From Marivirga lumbricoides (GTDB taxonomy: Bacteria; Bacteroidota; Bacteroidia; Cytophagales; Cyclobacteriaceae), in assembly GCF_014636295.1 (NCBI RefSeq), contig NZ_BMEC01000013.1, positions 62,001 to 126,000 on the forward strand: a stretch of DNA of 64,000 bases, in the 5' to 3' direction. The first letter of the stretch is position 1. Each line of letters begins with the position of its first letter. Shown here one piece after another: positions 52,079-62,133 of the stretch. Below the pieces are notes generated by a model. The model saw only the letters and a program-made list of their open reading frames with translations, was not told where the DNA came from and ran no database searches. A program made the position numbers and the translations under genes.

Positions 52079-53800
52079 CTAAAGCTCGTAAACTACTTTA
52101 CCTCCAAAAATTGTTTTAACCACTTTTGTTTTCAAGATTTCTTCCTCAGGAATAGTAAGAATATCTTTATCAAAGATGGTGAAATCTGCCAGTTTACCTA
52201 CTTCAATTGACCCCTTGATATCTTCTTCAAAAGCGCCATAAGCGGCATCTAAAGTATAAGATCGAAGTGCTTGTTCTCTGGTCATTTTTTGTGCAGGTTC
52301 ATAACCTCCTTCAGGTTTCCCTTCTAAAGTTTTACGTGTTACACTGGCATAGTAGCTTGCTAAAGGATTAATTGGTTCTACTGGTACGTCTGTTCCATTT
52401 ACAATAGGAACACCTGACTGTAATAATGCCTGCCACATATAAGCTCCTTCTTCAATTCGCTTTTGGCCTAATCTGTCAATTGCCCATGGTCTGTCAGATG
52501 ACATATGCACTGCCTGCATTGCCGGAATTACTCCAAGTTCAGCAAACCTTGGAATATCCTCCGGATGTAAATGCTGAGCATGCTCAATTCTGAAACGGTG
52601 ATCCTCTGCTATTTCACCATTTTCTTTTAAAGCTAATTCATACCTATCAAGAATCTCCCGATTAGCTCTGTCACCTATAGCGTGAGCGCACACCTGAAAG
52701 CCATGTTCCAAACCTTTTTTTGCTGTTTCTTTTACAAATTCCATAGGAAGAGTTTCATGGCCAAAATGGCCGGGTCTATCGGTATATTCTTCTAACAGCC
52801 AGGCTCCACGAGAACCCAGGGCCCCATCACAATTCAATTTAACAGAACGGATAGTGAGCAAATGAGCAGTATCGATTTCAGGTCCTTTGGTATACCACTC
52901 TTCCAGTAATTCTCTGTCCCAACCGGTAAGCATAGCGTACATTCTAATCCCAAGCTTTCCTTCTTCCTTCATTTTTTGATACAGCGCAATATTTTCTCTG
53001 CCAATTCCAGCATCATGAAAACTGGTAATACCATTCCGATGGCAGGCCTCCACTGCCAGTTCAAATGCCTGTATATCCTTTTCTTCTGTACTTTCAGGAA
53101 TATGTTGTGTAATGAGAGACATAGCTCTTTCATTAAAAATGCCAGTAGGATTACCGTTTTCATCTCTGAAAATCTCCCCTCCTTCTACTTCCTGATTATT
53201 ATTTAAGCTTTCCTTTGAGAGAGGCATAACACCTGCTATTTGCATAGCTTTTGCATTCGCAAACCCAGCATGTCCACTTGCGTGACGTAAGTAAACAGGA
53301 TTATCAGGAGAAATTTCGCTTAACATATGGTGAGTTTGAAAGCCATTAACCATTTCATCGGGCATCTCAGTCCATTTACTTTGATGCCAGCCTCTTCCTG
53401 TTATCCACTGGCCTGGTTCTGCCTTTTCCACAGCGATTTTTATTTTGTCAATGATTTCCTGATAACTTTTAGTATCAAGTAAGTCGACATTCAATTCATT
53501 GTAGCCTAAACCCATAAAATGTCCATGTCCTTCAATCAAACCCGGAGTCATCGTCTTTCCCTCCAAATTAATAAGTTGAGTGGATTCTCCCTGGAAATCA
53601 ACTACACCCTTTTCTGAGCCAGCAAAAATAATTTTACCTTCTCTAACAGCCACCGCTTCAACAGTAGCTTCTTGCTCATTAACAGTATAAATAGTACCTC
53701 CCTTTATTATTAAATCGGCCTTTTGTTGCTGTGAGGGACTGCAGGCAATAGCTAAGCAGGTTGCCAGAAGAATTAAAATTTTAGAGGTGAGTTGCTTCAT
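52079..53800 (-). CDS. YtcJ-like amidohydrolase lipoprotein (second copy)
   Basis: 573 residues from ATG 53800 (MKQLTSKILILLATCLAIAC), chosen over 53839 because it places the lipobox signal at the N-terminus. Same fold and motifs as the product of 50056-51693: GHGHF, GRGWHQSKW, CDGALGSRGAW, HAIGDRANRE, RIEHAQHLHPED, GTDVPVEPINP and ADFTIFDKDI. One metal-site residue differs (EGHGHF versus DGHAHF). The tandem inverted pair suggests an old duplication with specialised substrates. Confidence 0.87.
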   Translation of the reverse strand: MKQLTSKILILLATCLAIACSPSQQQKADLIIKGGTIYTVNEQEATVEAVAVREGKIIFAGSEKGVVDFQGESTQLINLEGKTMTPGLIEGHGHFMGLGYNELNVDLLDTKSYQEIIDKIKIAVEKAEPGQWITGRGWHQSKWTEMPDEMVNGFQTHHMLSEISPDNPVYLRHASGHAGFANAKAMQIAGVMPLSKESLNNNQEVEGGEIFRDENGNPTGIFNERAMSLITQHIPESTEEKDIQAFELAVEACHRNGITSFHDAGIGRENIALYQKMKEEGKLGIRMYAMLTGWDRELLEEWYTKGPEIDTAHLLTIRSVKLNCDGALGSRGAWLLEEYTDRPGHFGHETLPMEFVKETAKKGLEHGFQVCAHAIGDRANREILDRYELALKENGEIAEDHRFRIEHAQHLHPEDIPRFAELGVIPAMQAVHMSSDRPWAIDRLGQKRIEEGAYMWQALLQSGVPIVNGTDVPVEPINPLASYYASVTRKTLEGKPEGGYEPAQKMTREQALRSYTLDAAYGAFEEDIKGSIEVGKLADFTIFDKDILTIPEEEILKTKVVKTIFGGKVVYEL

Positions 53801-53931
53801 GAATTGATTATCTTTTTTATCAATCCAATTTAGTAGCACAAATGTTTTAAAGCAATAAGATTTTTTTGAATGGTACCGATACGTAAACTCTAATAACGAA
53901 AGTCTCTTACAAATGAGAGCAAGAGTTATAC

Positions 53932-55266
53932 TTATTCTTCATTCTCGTAAATCCATGTTTCATCAAAGCCTTCTGTTTGCCGCATTACCATTCTCATAGA
54001 TCGAGCTTCATCTATGTCTTTTGTCCTAAGGATATAAACATAGGTAAGCCTGCTCTTGGCATTGTAAATTTGATTCACATTTTTAAACCCTCTGTCTTCC
54101 ATTTCTTTTACATACTCTAACGCATTCTCCAGATCGTTAAATGCTCCTATAATAACATAGTAAGTATAATCTTTAGGCTCGGGTTCAGGTTGTGGCTCAA
54201 CTTTAGGTTCAGCCTTTTGAGGTACCGGATCGGACTTAATCCTTGGGCTTGGCTTCTCAACCTTTATTGTATCTGCCGGAGGAATTTCTTTTACTACTTC
54301 AGGCTCCTCAACTTTTTCTTTCGGTGGCGCAGGCTTTTCTACTTTCTTAGGTAATGGTTTAGGCTCAGGTGGTTCCTTTACGGCATACGACTTTTTCTTG
54401 CCAATCCTGAATCCCAGTAACACTTCGTGGCTACCTTGCCCCAATTGTTCCACTTGCTCTCCAGCCATTTCATAAGCATATCCAAACCGGATAGGTCCGG
54501 CATTAAATCCAAACAAGATAGTAGGCCCATAATCTGGCCTGAAAGCCCCCCCTACATAAATCGCCTCTGAAAAATTGAGAATACCACTAAACTCCATATA
54601 ATCTTCCACACCCTCTTCCATTTTGTAGACAGCTGAAGGCTCAAAAGCCAAACCATTAGCAGAGCCCAATTTTAGGCCCGCTGTGAAATTAAGGTGCTGG
54701 TAAAATGTTTCTTCAGGTTTCTCGGCAATCTCAGGGTTCAAAATTGAATTTCCAAGCAGGCTGGGTAAGGAGACTCCTACATGAAATTTGGGAGTATGGT
54801 AAACTAGTCCAAAACTGAGAATAGGATTATAGGCTCCATCAAAATTAGCAATTGCAGGATCATCAGGATTAGCTGAGTTGCCAAGGTCATATTCTGTATT
54901 GAAAGCTCCTCCCGATAGGCCGATACTGAGTCTTTTAACAGGGCTAAAAGGAATTACATAATTAGCAGAAAGCATTCCTGACATCGACTTAATCAAACCG
55001 TTCTGGTCATAAAAAAAATTACCTCCTACATTAAATTTCCGACTCACGGGAAACTGCATTCCTACATTTGAAAGAGCTGGAGCACCTTCAATGCCCAACC
55101 ACTGCTGTTTGTGGATTAGCTGAATATAGGTATAGCCCTCCAGGCCAGCATAGGCCGGATTAATAGTATAGGGCGAGGTGAAATATTGAGAAGGAACAGG
55201 AAAAAGCTGAGCTTTAGCCATAACAAAAGTAACACAAAGTAAAAGTGTGAAAAATACTCTTTTCAT
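53932..55266 (-). CDS. PorP/SprF-family type IX secretion membrane protein with C-terminal SPOR-like domain
   Basis: 444 residues from ATG 55266 (MKRVFFTLLLCVTFVMAKAQ). N-terminal PorP/SprF barrel (PSQYFTSPYTINPAYAGLEG, HKQQWLGIEGAP, SYAVKEP after GFRIGKKK), a Pro/Lys/Glu-rich linker (about 300-365), and a C-terminal SPOR-like domain (YYVIIGAFNDLENALEYVKEM). PorP/SprF proteins anchor or assist CHU_C-tailed proteins at the T9SS; the next gene upstream on the strand encodes such a protein. The SPOR-type tail implies peptidoglycan contact. Confidence 0.87.
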   Translation of the reverse strand: MKRVFFTLLLCVTFVMAKAQLFPVPSQYFTSPYTINPAYAGLEGYTYIQLIHKQQWLGIEGAPALSNVGMQFPVSRKFNVGGNFFYDQNGLIKSMSGMLSANYVIPFSPVKRLSIGLSGGAFNTEYDLGNSANPDDPAIANFDGAYNPILSFGLVYHTPKFHVGVSLPSLLGNSILNPEIAEKPEETFYQHLNFTAGLKLGSANGLAFEPSAVYKMEEGVEDYMEFSGILNFSEAIYVGGAFRPDYGPTILFGFNAGPIRFGYAYEMAGEQVEQLGQGSHEVLLGFRIGKKKSYAVKEPPEPKPLPKKVEKPAPPKEKVEEPEVVKEIPPADTIKVEKPSPRIKSDPVPQKAEPKVEPQPEPEPKDYTYYVIIGAFNDLENALEYVKEMEDRGFKNVNQIYNAKSRLTYVYILRTKDIDEARSMRMVMRQTEGFDETWIYENEE

Positions 55267-55427
55267 TTCATTCTTCTTCATATCACCTGTCCGATACTAT
55301 TCATCTTTTCAAATATTAATTAATCAGGGTCAAAACTCTTTAATTTCTTTGCAATATAAAAGTATTTATAATTTTTACTTTCCAAATCTGTATGTTGTAA
55401 CAGATTTTAAGCTTATAATGCATTTTC

Positions 55428-57152
55428 CTACCTTAACAAATTTATACTTCCTGTCTTTACAGTTTTGCCTCCTGCATCCTTCACAACATAAAAGTAGGTA
55501 GTGGGAGCTAATTGCTCTCCGTTTTTAGAAGTGCCGTTCCAATCATTATTATAAGGTTGAGCACTATATACTTCCTGCCCTAACCTGTCAAACACTTCCA
55601 CTGAATTATCCGGAAGCTCTTCTATTTTTTCAATTTTCCAAACATCGTCAATTCCATCTCCATTAGGAGAAAATTGGTTTCTTGGCTTCACTTCTATAGG
55701 GATAGGTTCGATTTTAATACTTATGACAGCACTTTTTTCAATAGCACCTGAACTTGCAAATAGCTGAATTTCAAAATTCCCAAGAGAAGTTGTTGGCTCG
55801 GAACTGATTTTAAGCGAACTCTGACCAGCTCCATTTTCTAAAAGTGGTGGATCTACACTAATGGTAAAATCAGACCTGGAAGTAGAAACCTCCAGCGCAA
55901 CAGGCTCGCTAAATCCATCAATTGATTCCACTACAATATTTATTTGTGTACTTTCACCCTGTATAAGAGATATACTTTGCCTTGCCACATTCAGTTCAAA
56001 ATCAGGAAAACCATCTTGAGTTATTGTTAAATCAATAGTAGTACTGGCAGTTAATCCAGCCGGGCCATTTCCAGTAACCACTATTGAGTAAGAGCCTAAA
56101 GAGGTATTATCCGCCACAAAAAAGTCGATAGTAGCTGTACTTTCAGTAGTATTTGAGCTAATGGTTTCCCGACTCATTTCTGCAGTAACTCCGGCAGGCA
56201 AACCACTGAGGCTTAAGGTAGCACTACCTGAAAAATTGTTCACCGGAGTAAGTGATACAATACTGAATGTGCTCTCTCCCCGAAAAACAGAAAGTGAGTA
56301 AGGATTTGCTTTTAATGTAAATGATACTGGTGGCGCCTCCTCAACAGTAATTATAATTTTCTTTGCTGTGCCTTCTACCGTATTGTTTATTTGTACTGCC
56401 TCCAACTCAAAAACACCGGGAGTAACTGTCCAGCCACCGGAAGGGTAAAGCGTGTAGGGGGAAGACTCATCGGTAAAAGATTGAATAGTAGAACCACTCC
56501 CCTGTTCTTTAAAATTCCATTTTACAGCAGTTGCGGCTCCATTTATACTTGCCCGAAAATTAATAATTTCAGGCAGATCCTCCTGACCGACTGTGATGTT
56601 ACTATTTATCGCGCTATAGCCGGATATGGCTTCATCATTTTCTAAAAATGTAAAGCTACCTACCGTACCCGGAGCCTCCACCTCTTTTATAATTAAGGTA
56701 ATTTCAGCAAGACGATACCTTGTTATGCCTTCATAGTTAGCAGTACCTGCAATTTTCAATGGATAGGAACCAGTACTGGCAGACTCAGTAACCTGAAGAG
56801 TAAGAACAGATGAATTTGCAGTACCTGGTACGGAAGCAGGCGCATAATTAGCAGAAACGTTTGCCGGCAAGCCGGGAAGCGGATGGATACTGAGGCTCAC
56901 GGCATCGGTAAATTCGGCTGCTCTATTAATCGTAATATTGACAGTACCTGAAAATCCTTTTTGGACTTCAACCGTGGTAGTACCCGGCAAAATCTCAAAA
57001 ACATCTATGTTCTGATGTGCTGATGAAGAATTAAAATGCGTAGAATGAGACGGATTTATGGCATGGCCCTGAGATAAAAAAAAAGTAAACAATATTAAAT
57101 ACACTAGTATCTTAATTCCTGAAAACCTTATAAAACCCTGACAAACCTCCAT
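55428..57152 (-). CDS. T9SS type-B (CHU_C) secreted Ig-like repeat protein
   Basis: 574 residues from ATG 57152 (MEVCQGFIRF), preferred over 57206 as it keeps the signal (ILVYLILFTFFLSQGHA) close to the N-terminus. Four or so Ig/beta-sandwich modules of about 100 residues with GFSGTVNITI, NFSGSATLSLSGLPAGVTA and GFSEPVALEV repeats. C-terminal gliding-motility-associated domain: NQFSPNGDGIDDVWKIE, VEVFDRLGQEVYS, WNGTSKNGEQLAPTTYFYV. Probably an extracellular adhesin exported by T9SS, partnered with the PorP/SprF protein 162 bp downstream. Confidence 0.87.
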   Translation of the reverse strand: MEVCQGFIRFSGIKILVYLILFTFFLSQGHAINPSHSTHFNSSSAHQNIDVFEILPGTTTVEVQKGFSGTVNITINRAAEFTDAVSLSIHPLPGLPANVSANYAPASVPGTANSSVLTLQVTESASTGSYPLKIAGTANYEGITRYRLAEITLIIKEVEAPGTVGSFTFLENDEAISGYSAINSNITVGQEDLPEIINFRASINGAATAVKWNFKEQGSGSTIQSFTDESSPYTLYPSGGWTVTPGVFELEAVQINNTVEGTAKKIIITVEEAPPVSFTLKANPYSLSVFRGESTFSIVSLTPVNNFSGSATLSLSGLPAGVTAEMSRETISSNTTESTATIDFFVADNTSLGSYSIVVTGNGPAGLTASTTIDLTITQDGFPDFELNVARQSISLIQGESTQINIVVESIDGFSEPVALEVSTSRSDFTISVDPPLLENGAGQSSLKISSEPTTSLGNFEIQLFASSGAIEKSAVISIKIEPIPIEVKPRNQFSPNGDGIDDVWKIEKIEELPDNSVEVFDRLGQEVYSAQPYNNDWNGTSKNGEQLAPTTYFYVVKDAGGKTVKTGSINLLR

Positions 57153-57350
57153 AATTCTGAAATTAATAAAATATAAAGCGCTGATTATTAAATAGATAAA
57201 AAACATACGCTAGTATTTATTTTAAAGTATAATAATACTCTCTTTTGAATAATTTTGCTAGTTAATGTAATATATTTGAGCATTACGTGGCAATATACGA
57301 TGAAGTTTAGATATCAGGCTTTCCTATTAATTATTTTTGTCATGGGTGTT

Positions 57351-57923
57351 TTACTCAGAAGGGAGAGTTAATAGTGCCTGATAAGGGTTACCATCCAGAC
57401 CTAAAAGCTTTGCAAAAGCAGGTTCTGTTTTATAGCCTTCTTTCTTTAATTTCTTTACAGCATTTTTAAAATCCTTTCCTTTATTCTTTAGAATTTGAAA
57501 TTCATTAATCAGATGAAGATAAGCTGATTGTTGAAGAATAGGCCTGTTTTGACCAAATATTTCAATGGTAAAGTCAGATGTTGAAAAAGTGGCAATGGTA
57601 GAAGGTAAATACTGAAATTCTTTAGAATAAATTGTAAAGGCAGGTTCATTGCCATACAGATTTATCACTTTATTGAAAAACACTTTCTGGTTTCTGCAAA
57701 AGCAAATTATATCCAAATCACTCTCTGGCAAATCAATTTCTAAAGGAATGGTGCCAACAAGCGTAGGTTGAAACTCTCGCAGACTCTCCATTATTGTATA
57801 TTTCCGCAGTGTAAGATATGCCTGCTTTTGCCTTTGATTTCCTGTTTTCAGATACTCAATACTCCTAAATTGATCCATCATTCGCAAAAATACTGCTTCT
57901 GATTCATTTTTAAAATACTTCAA
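57351..57923 (-). CDS. DUF4269 protein, nucleotidyltransferase-like
   Basis: 190 residues. VGTIPLEIDLPESDLDIICFC around residues 57-77 resembles a nucleotidyltransferase palm motif (GSxPxxxDxxxSDxD), and the length and layout fit the DUF4269 family. C-terminal PAFAKLLGLDGNPYQALL is family-typical. No function is established. A single gene between the two T9SS-cargo genes. Confidence 0.78.
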   Translation of the reverse strand: MKYFKNESEAVFLRMMDQFRSIEYLKTGNQRQKQAYLTLRKYTIMESLREFQPTLVGTIPLEIDLPESDLDIICFCRNQKVFFNKVINLYGNEPAFTIYSKEFQYLPSTIATFSTSDFTIEIFGQNRPILQQSAYLHLINEFQILKNKGKDFKNAVKKLKKEGYKTEPAFAKLLGLDGNPYQALLTLPSE

Positions 57924-58073
57924 AAGACTAAGCAGTATTCTGAAAGAATTTGAGTAAAATAAATTATATTTTTAGATAAGGTTCTATCTGATAATTCTAT
58001 CTTTAAACACTCTAAAATTTCAAATTTTTAGCATTTTTCCCATTATTTTCATATTCTGAAAATGAAGGTGAAT

Positions 58074-59951
58074 TTATTCTATCACAACAAATTTTTTAGT
58101 CATCACCTTCTTCTCTGAATAAACCTTTACCACATAAAGCGACTGCTTTTTAAGTTTGACAGGTAAATTTGCTGTAGGAGATTGATTTGAAGGACGGTTG
58201 TACTCCATTATTTGGCGGCCAGAGGCATCAAAAATTGCAATCTTAATAGTTCCTGTCAATCCATGATTTACTGTAAGTTCATGCTGCTGGTAGCTTGTAC
58301 TAATTTGCGGTAAGGCTCTTGCTGAAGAATTACTGCCCCAAATAGCAGCAACGTATTCCGGGTGATCTACAAAAGGATTTCTGTTTCCCTGATGAACAAA
58401 TGCAGCCTCATTTCTGGCAATTTCCTTTGCACTTACGGGATCATTATTATGCCATGAAATTAGAAGAGCCAGCGCCCAACCTTCAAATACTTTTGCTGAT
58501 GAGCCATCTAAAACTGCATCGCTATAGGAACTATTATTCTCCCATCCTGCAATAACATTTTCGTATCTGGTAGCCATGTAAAACGCTGCCCGGGCAATGT
58601 CTCCTTTAAACTCATCAATTGGTTCAAAAACAGTTCCGCTATAGCCAAGTCCTGAGGCAGCATTTCCTAATTTACTTCCATTGGATGAAACATAGCTGGC
58701 TGAACCTACTTCCCCGTACGGAAAGCTACTTCTCTTACTATTTACAAAGCCATCGGTAGCAAAAATATGGTGCACATCAGAGTTCATGGGTTCCACATCT
58801 CCACCAAACCAACTCCTGGGAAAAGAATGTTCTCTGTTATAGCAATTGCCTTCACCTGAGTAACTACCACACTGATCCGAGGATTTAGCATAAGAATAAG
58901 CGTCCGTTCCTGCTGGCTTTTCAGAATAAATATCTAAAATTGAACCATCATTCTCATAATACATATCCAATTCATTAGCCGCATAAAAGCTCCATAGAGC
59001 ACTGTATCCCTGAGAATCATGCCCTTTTATGATATTGTACAGAGCAGTTTTTAACGGGTAGCCTGTAAGCCCGGATGCACTACTGTAATATCCACTTCCA
59101 CCATTTCCGGGATCTGAGGCGCCAATGGTGAAGTTAACAGTTTCAGAAGAACCAAAAGAACCGCCTCCACCTAAATTGGTGCCCCCGCTGTTGAGTGCGA
59201 ATGAGCCATTTCCAAATGAACAGCAGATTCCGTCACCATAGCTGTCAGAAATTGTAAAGCTATAATTTCCGTTCTCAAGGCAGAATGTCTCCGTGTAGGT
59301 GGTGTTATTAGACAAGTTGCTTTCTGAATATAATGTAACTCCTGCAGCATCTTTTATGGCCCAGCTGGTTTCTGAAGCATAATTATCAGTAGTAAGTGAG
59401 AGTGCTACATCTGTGCAATTTCCAGTGTCTCCCCCATTACCTCCCCCTGCGGTTGAAGGACTAAAATCATCAACATACACTACCTCAGAGCCATCAAAGC
59501 CTGAAACATCGTAAAAGCGAAGCCCCACAACAATACTTGAAGAAGTTGGCGTATAGTTGAAATTAATCTGTTGCCACTGGTTAGTTCGATTTGGATTGGA
59601 GTAACCCTGGTAGCCATCAACATACAACCTTGCTCTCACACCACCTTCTGTATGATATACCCAAGTGGAGAAATTGTAGCTTTGCCCCGGGTTTACGCTA
59701 ATTGACTGTAAAAAGTCTGTATTGCTTTGAGTTGATGTATTTACTGTTATTTTCGCTGAACTATTACCCTCTTTAACAATAGAAGTATTTTGGGTTACCG
59801 CAATGCCTGCATCAATTGTGGTCCAACTGCCTGGTTCGCCACCAGCCCAATTTTCAAAGTCTCCATTTTGAACTTGCGATGTTGCATTGAAACTTAATAA
59901 GCTCAACAGGAAAATGAGCAATGGTGCACTTATACGGTAAAAATTTTTCAT
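58074..59951 (-). CDS. Secreted endonuclease I with carbohydrate-binding-like module and T9SS sorting tail
   Basis: 625 residues from ATG 59951 (MKNFYRISAPLLIFLLSLLSFNATSQ); the frame opens 33 codons earlier without a signal. Order: jelly-roll domain like CBM4_9 (NGDFENWAGGEPGSW to VVYVDDFSPS), a Gly/Asp domain with SYGDGICCSFGNGSF, endonuclease I catalytic region (CYNREHSFPRSWFGG, DVHHIFATDGFVNSKRS), and a T9SS type-A tail (IAIFDASGRQIMEYNR ... VKVYSEKKVMTKKFVV). Likely degrades extracellular DNA or RNA. No start competitor is better. Confidence 0.88.
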   Translation of the reverse strand: MKNFYRISAPLLIFLLSLLSFNATSQVQNGDFENWAGGEPGSWTTIDAGIAVTQNTSIVKEGNSSAKITVNTSTQSNTDFLQSISVNPGQSYNFSTWVYHTEGGVRARLYVDGYQGYSNPNRTNQWQQINFNYTPTSSSIVVGLRFYDVSGFDGSEVVYVDDFSPSTAGGGNGGDTGNCTDVALSLTTDNYASETSWAIKDAAGVTLYSESNLSNNTTYTETFCLENGNYSFTISDSYGDGICCSFGNGSFALNSGGTNLGGGGSFGSSETVNFTIGASDPGNGGSGYYSSASGLTGYPLKTALYNIIKGHDSQGYSALWSFYAANELDMYYENDGSILDIYSEKPAGTDAYSYAKSSDQCGSYSGEGNCYNREHSFPRSWFGGDVEPMNSDVHHIFATDGFVNSKRSSFPYGEVGSASYVSSNGSKLGNAASGLGYSGTVFEPIDEFKGDIARAAFYMATRYENVIAGWENNSSYSDAVLDGSSAKVFEGWALALLISWHNNDPVSAKEIARNEAAFVHQGNRNPFVDHPEYVAAIWGSNSSARALPQISTSYQQHELTVNHGLTGTIKIAIFDASGRQIMEYNRPSNQSPTANLPVKLKKQSLYVVKVYSEKKVMTKKFVVIE

Positions 59952-60215
59952 TCTTATCAGGTTTAAAGGTTTAGTGAAATCATTACTAAGGTATGAAAAT
60001 TTTCGGCTATTATACATCAATAAGTTATTTCCAAAATGTAAAGAGATCATTAAATCGATAGGTACTCATTTAATGATGCCTTACATTCTACGAGCTGACT
60101 AACATACTTATCATTTTATTATTAAAATGCCTTTATACTTACACATGACTTAAAAACCGTAAACAGTAATGTTATCACCAGTTTAAAGCCGTACCTTGAA
60201 GCCTAACATATTTTT

Positions 60216-61343
60216 ATGCAGCATACATCAGTTAAATTTAACACTACAGACAACCTGGAATTCATTTCAGAACTTCGAAAAAAAGTCAACCAACATTTCA
60301 AAACCAACAAAATTTCAAAATATGCCAACAACAGCATGAGGCTTAAAACTACCTTCATGTTATTGTTGTATTTTGTGCCTTTAATTTTCTTAATCAGTGG
60401 TGCTGTAACAACTCTTTCAGCCGCTTTAATCAATTTCATCATTATGGGATTTGGAATGGCTGGAATAGGACTTTGCGTAATGCATGATGCCAACCACGGA
60501 GTGTATTCTAAAGAACAGTGGGTCAATAAGGTATTAGGTTTTACTGCTAACTTTCTTGGGGCTTACCATATCAACTGGAAGATTCAGCACAACGTATTGC
60601 ACCATTCCTTTACAAATGTTGATGAGCATGATGAAGATATTGACAAAAAAGGAGTTATCAGGTTTTCCCCTCATCAAAAAAGAAAAAGTGCCTTTAGGTT
60701 TCAAGCCTACTATGCGCCTTTTCTTTATGGTTTTATGACATTTTATTGGCTGGTAGCCAAGGATATAGATCAGTTAATAAGATATAATAAAAGAAATTTA
60801 CTGAAATGTCAGGGGCTCACTTTCGCTAAGGGAATTTCACTTATGCTATTCAATAAAGCCTGGTATATCGGTTTAACGCTTATATTACCTATTTTAATTT
60901 CCGGAATTATTTGGTGGCAGGTTTTATTATGCTTTTTGCTGATGCAGTTTATCAGTGGCCTGGTGCTGGCACTGGTTTTTCAGCCCGCACATGTTATTGA
61001 AGCCACAGATTTTTATAAAACAGATGAAAATGGAAGTTTGGAAAATAACTGGGCCATCCATCAATTAAGGACTACTTCAAACTTCGCCAATTCATCACCG
61101 TGGTTTTCCTGGCTGATTGGAGGCTTGAATTATCAAATTGAACATCACTTGTTCCCGAACATTTGTCATATTCATTATCATAAAATTGCTCCAATAGTAA
61201 AGGAAACTGCCCTGAAATATGATATCCCTTATCACCATCAACGCTCTTTTGGGAGTGCCATTGTCAGTCATTTTTCCCTGCTAAACCAACTAGGCACAGG
61301 TTCTTATGATAAAGCTAAGGTAAAAGAAACAGCTTTTGCGTAA
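60216..61343 (+). CDS. Acyl-lipid/acyl-CoA fatty acid desaturase
   Basis: 375 residues, inner membrane. Three histidine boxes: HDANHG (His90), HNVLHH (His125) and QIEHH (His310), the last with Gln as in front-end (delta-5/6, linoleoyl-CoA) desaturases, but no fused cytochrome b5. Four or so membrane segments lie between them. Introduces a double bond in membrane fatty acids, useful in cold adaptation. A single gene. Confidence 0.88.
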   Translation: MQHTSVKFNTTDNLEFISELRKKVNQHFKTNKISKYANNSMRLKTTFMLLLYFVPLIFLISGAVTTLSAALINFIIMGFGMAGIGLCVMHDANHGVYSKEQWVNKVLGFTANFLGAYHINWKIQHNVLHHSFTNVDEHDEDIDKKGVIRFSPHQKRKSAFRFQAYYAPFLYGFMTFYWLVAKDIDQLIRYNKRNLLKCQGLTFAKGISLMLFNKAWYIGLTLILPILISGIIWWQVLLCFLLMQFISGLVLALVFQPAHVIEATDFYKTDENGSLENNWAIHQLRTTSNFANSSPWFSWLIGGLNYQIEHHLFPNICHIHYHKIAPIVKETALKYDIPYHHQRSFGSAIVSHFSLLNQLGTGSYDKAKVKETAFA

Positions 61344-61512
61344 TAATTTATTTTCTTCATTACTCTCACTGTAAATCAGGCGTTTATATTTAATAGTGCC
61401 TGGTTTACAGTAAAAATACTCTCCTCTCTGAATAAATTCCCATCCGGTTTAAAACTTTTTTAAAGCTGGCTGCATCCTCAATTCAAATAAGTGATATATT
61501 GAATTAGAGAAA

Positions 61513-62133
61513 ATGTACGCTGTGCAACAGGAAATATCATCAAATTTAGTAGAAATGGCCCAAAGTGGGGATGGCCATGCACAAGGTAAGCTGGTACAGC
61601 AATGGTATCCAAGAATCTATAATTATGCTTATAAATACTTTGGGGATGGTGATTTAGCCAAAGAGGCTGCTCAGCAAACATTTATTGCCATGCATGCCAA
61701 TATACTTAAGCTAAAGGACCGCGAAAAGTTTAAGCCATGGCTTTACACAATTGCCTCCAACATGTGCAGGCAAGAAAGTAGAAGAGGCAAACGCCAACGT
61801 TGGCTTAGTTTCGATCAGTTACTGCCTAAGAAAGAAGAGGATGGCAGCCCGAACTGGGAAATTTCAAGCCCACACTTTTCTAATCCCGAAAAAACTTATT
61901 TGCAGAATGAGTTGGGTGCTATAGTAAAAAAATGCATTCAAAAGCTAAGTACTGATCAGAGAGAAGTACTTATAATGAAAGAGTATGAAGGCTTAAAATT
62001 TAGAGAAATAGCCGAAATTTTGAAAATATCGGAAAACACGGTGAAGTCGAGACTTTACTATGCATTTTCTCACATGAAAAAATTATTAGACAAAGAAAAT
62101 ATTAATAAAAGTACTGTAGAATATGAAGACTGA
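61513..62133 (+). CDS. ECF-type RNA polymerase sigma factor
   Basis: 206 residues. Region 2: YAYKYFGDGDLAKEAAQQTFIAMHANI then KPWLYTIASNMCRQESRR. Region 4: DQREVLIMKEYEGLKFREIAEILKISENTVKSRLYYA. Overlaps the following membrane-anchored protein gene by 11 bp, the usual sigma/anti-sigma arrangement. Confidence 0.92.
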   Translation: MYAVQQEISSNLVEMAQSGDGHAQGKLVQQWYPRIYNYAYKYFGDGDLAKEAAQQTFIAMHANILKLKDREKFKPWLYTIASNMCRQESRRGKRQRWLSFDQLLPKKEEDGSPNWEISSPHFSNPEKTYLQNELGAIVKKCIQKLSTDQREVLIMKEYEGLKFREIAEILKISENTVKSRLYYAFSHMKKLLDKENINKSTVEYED

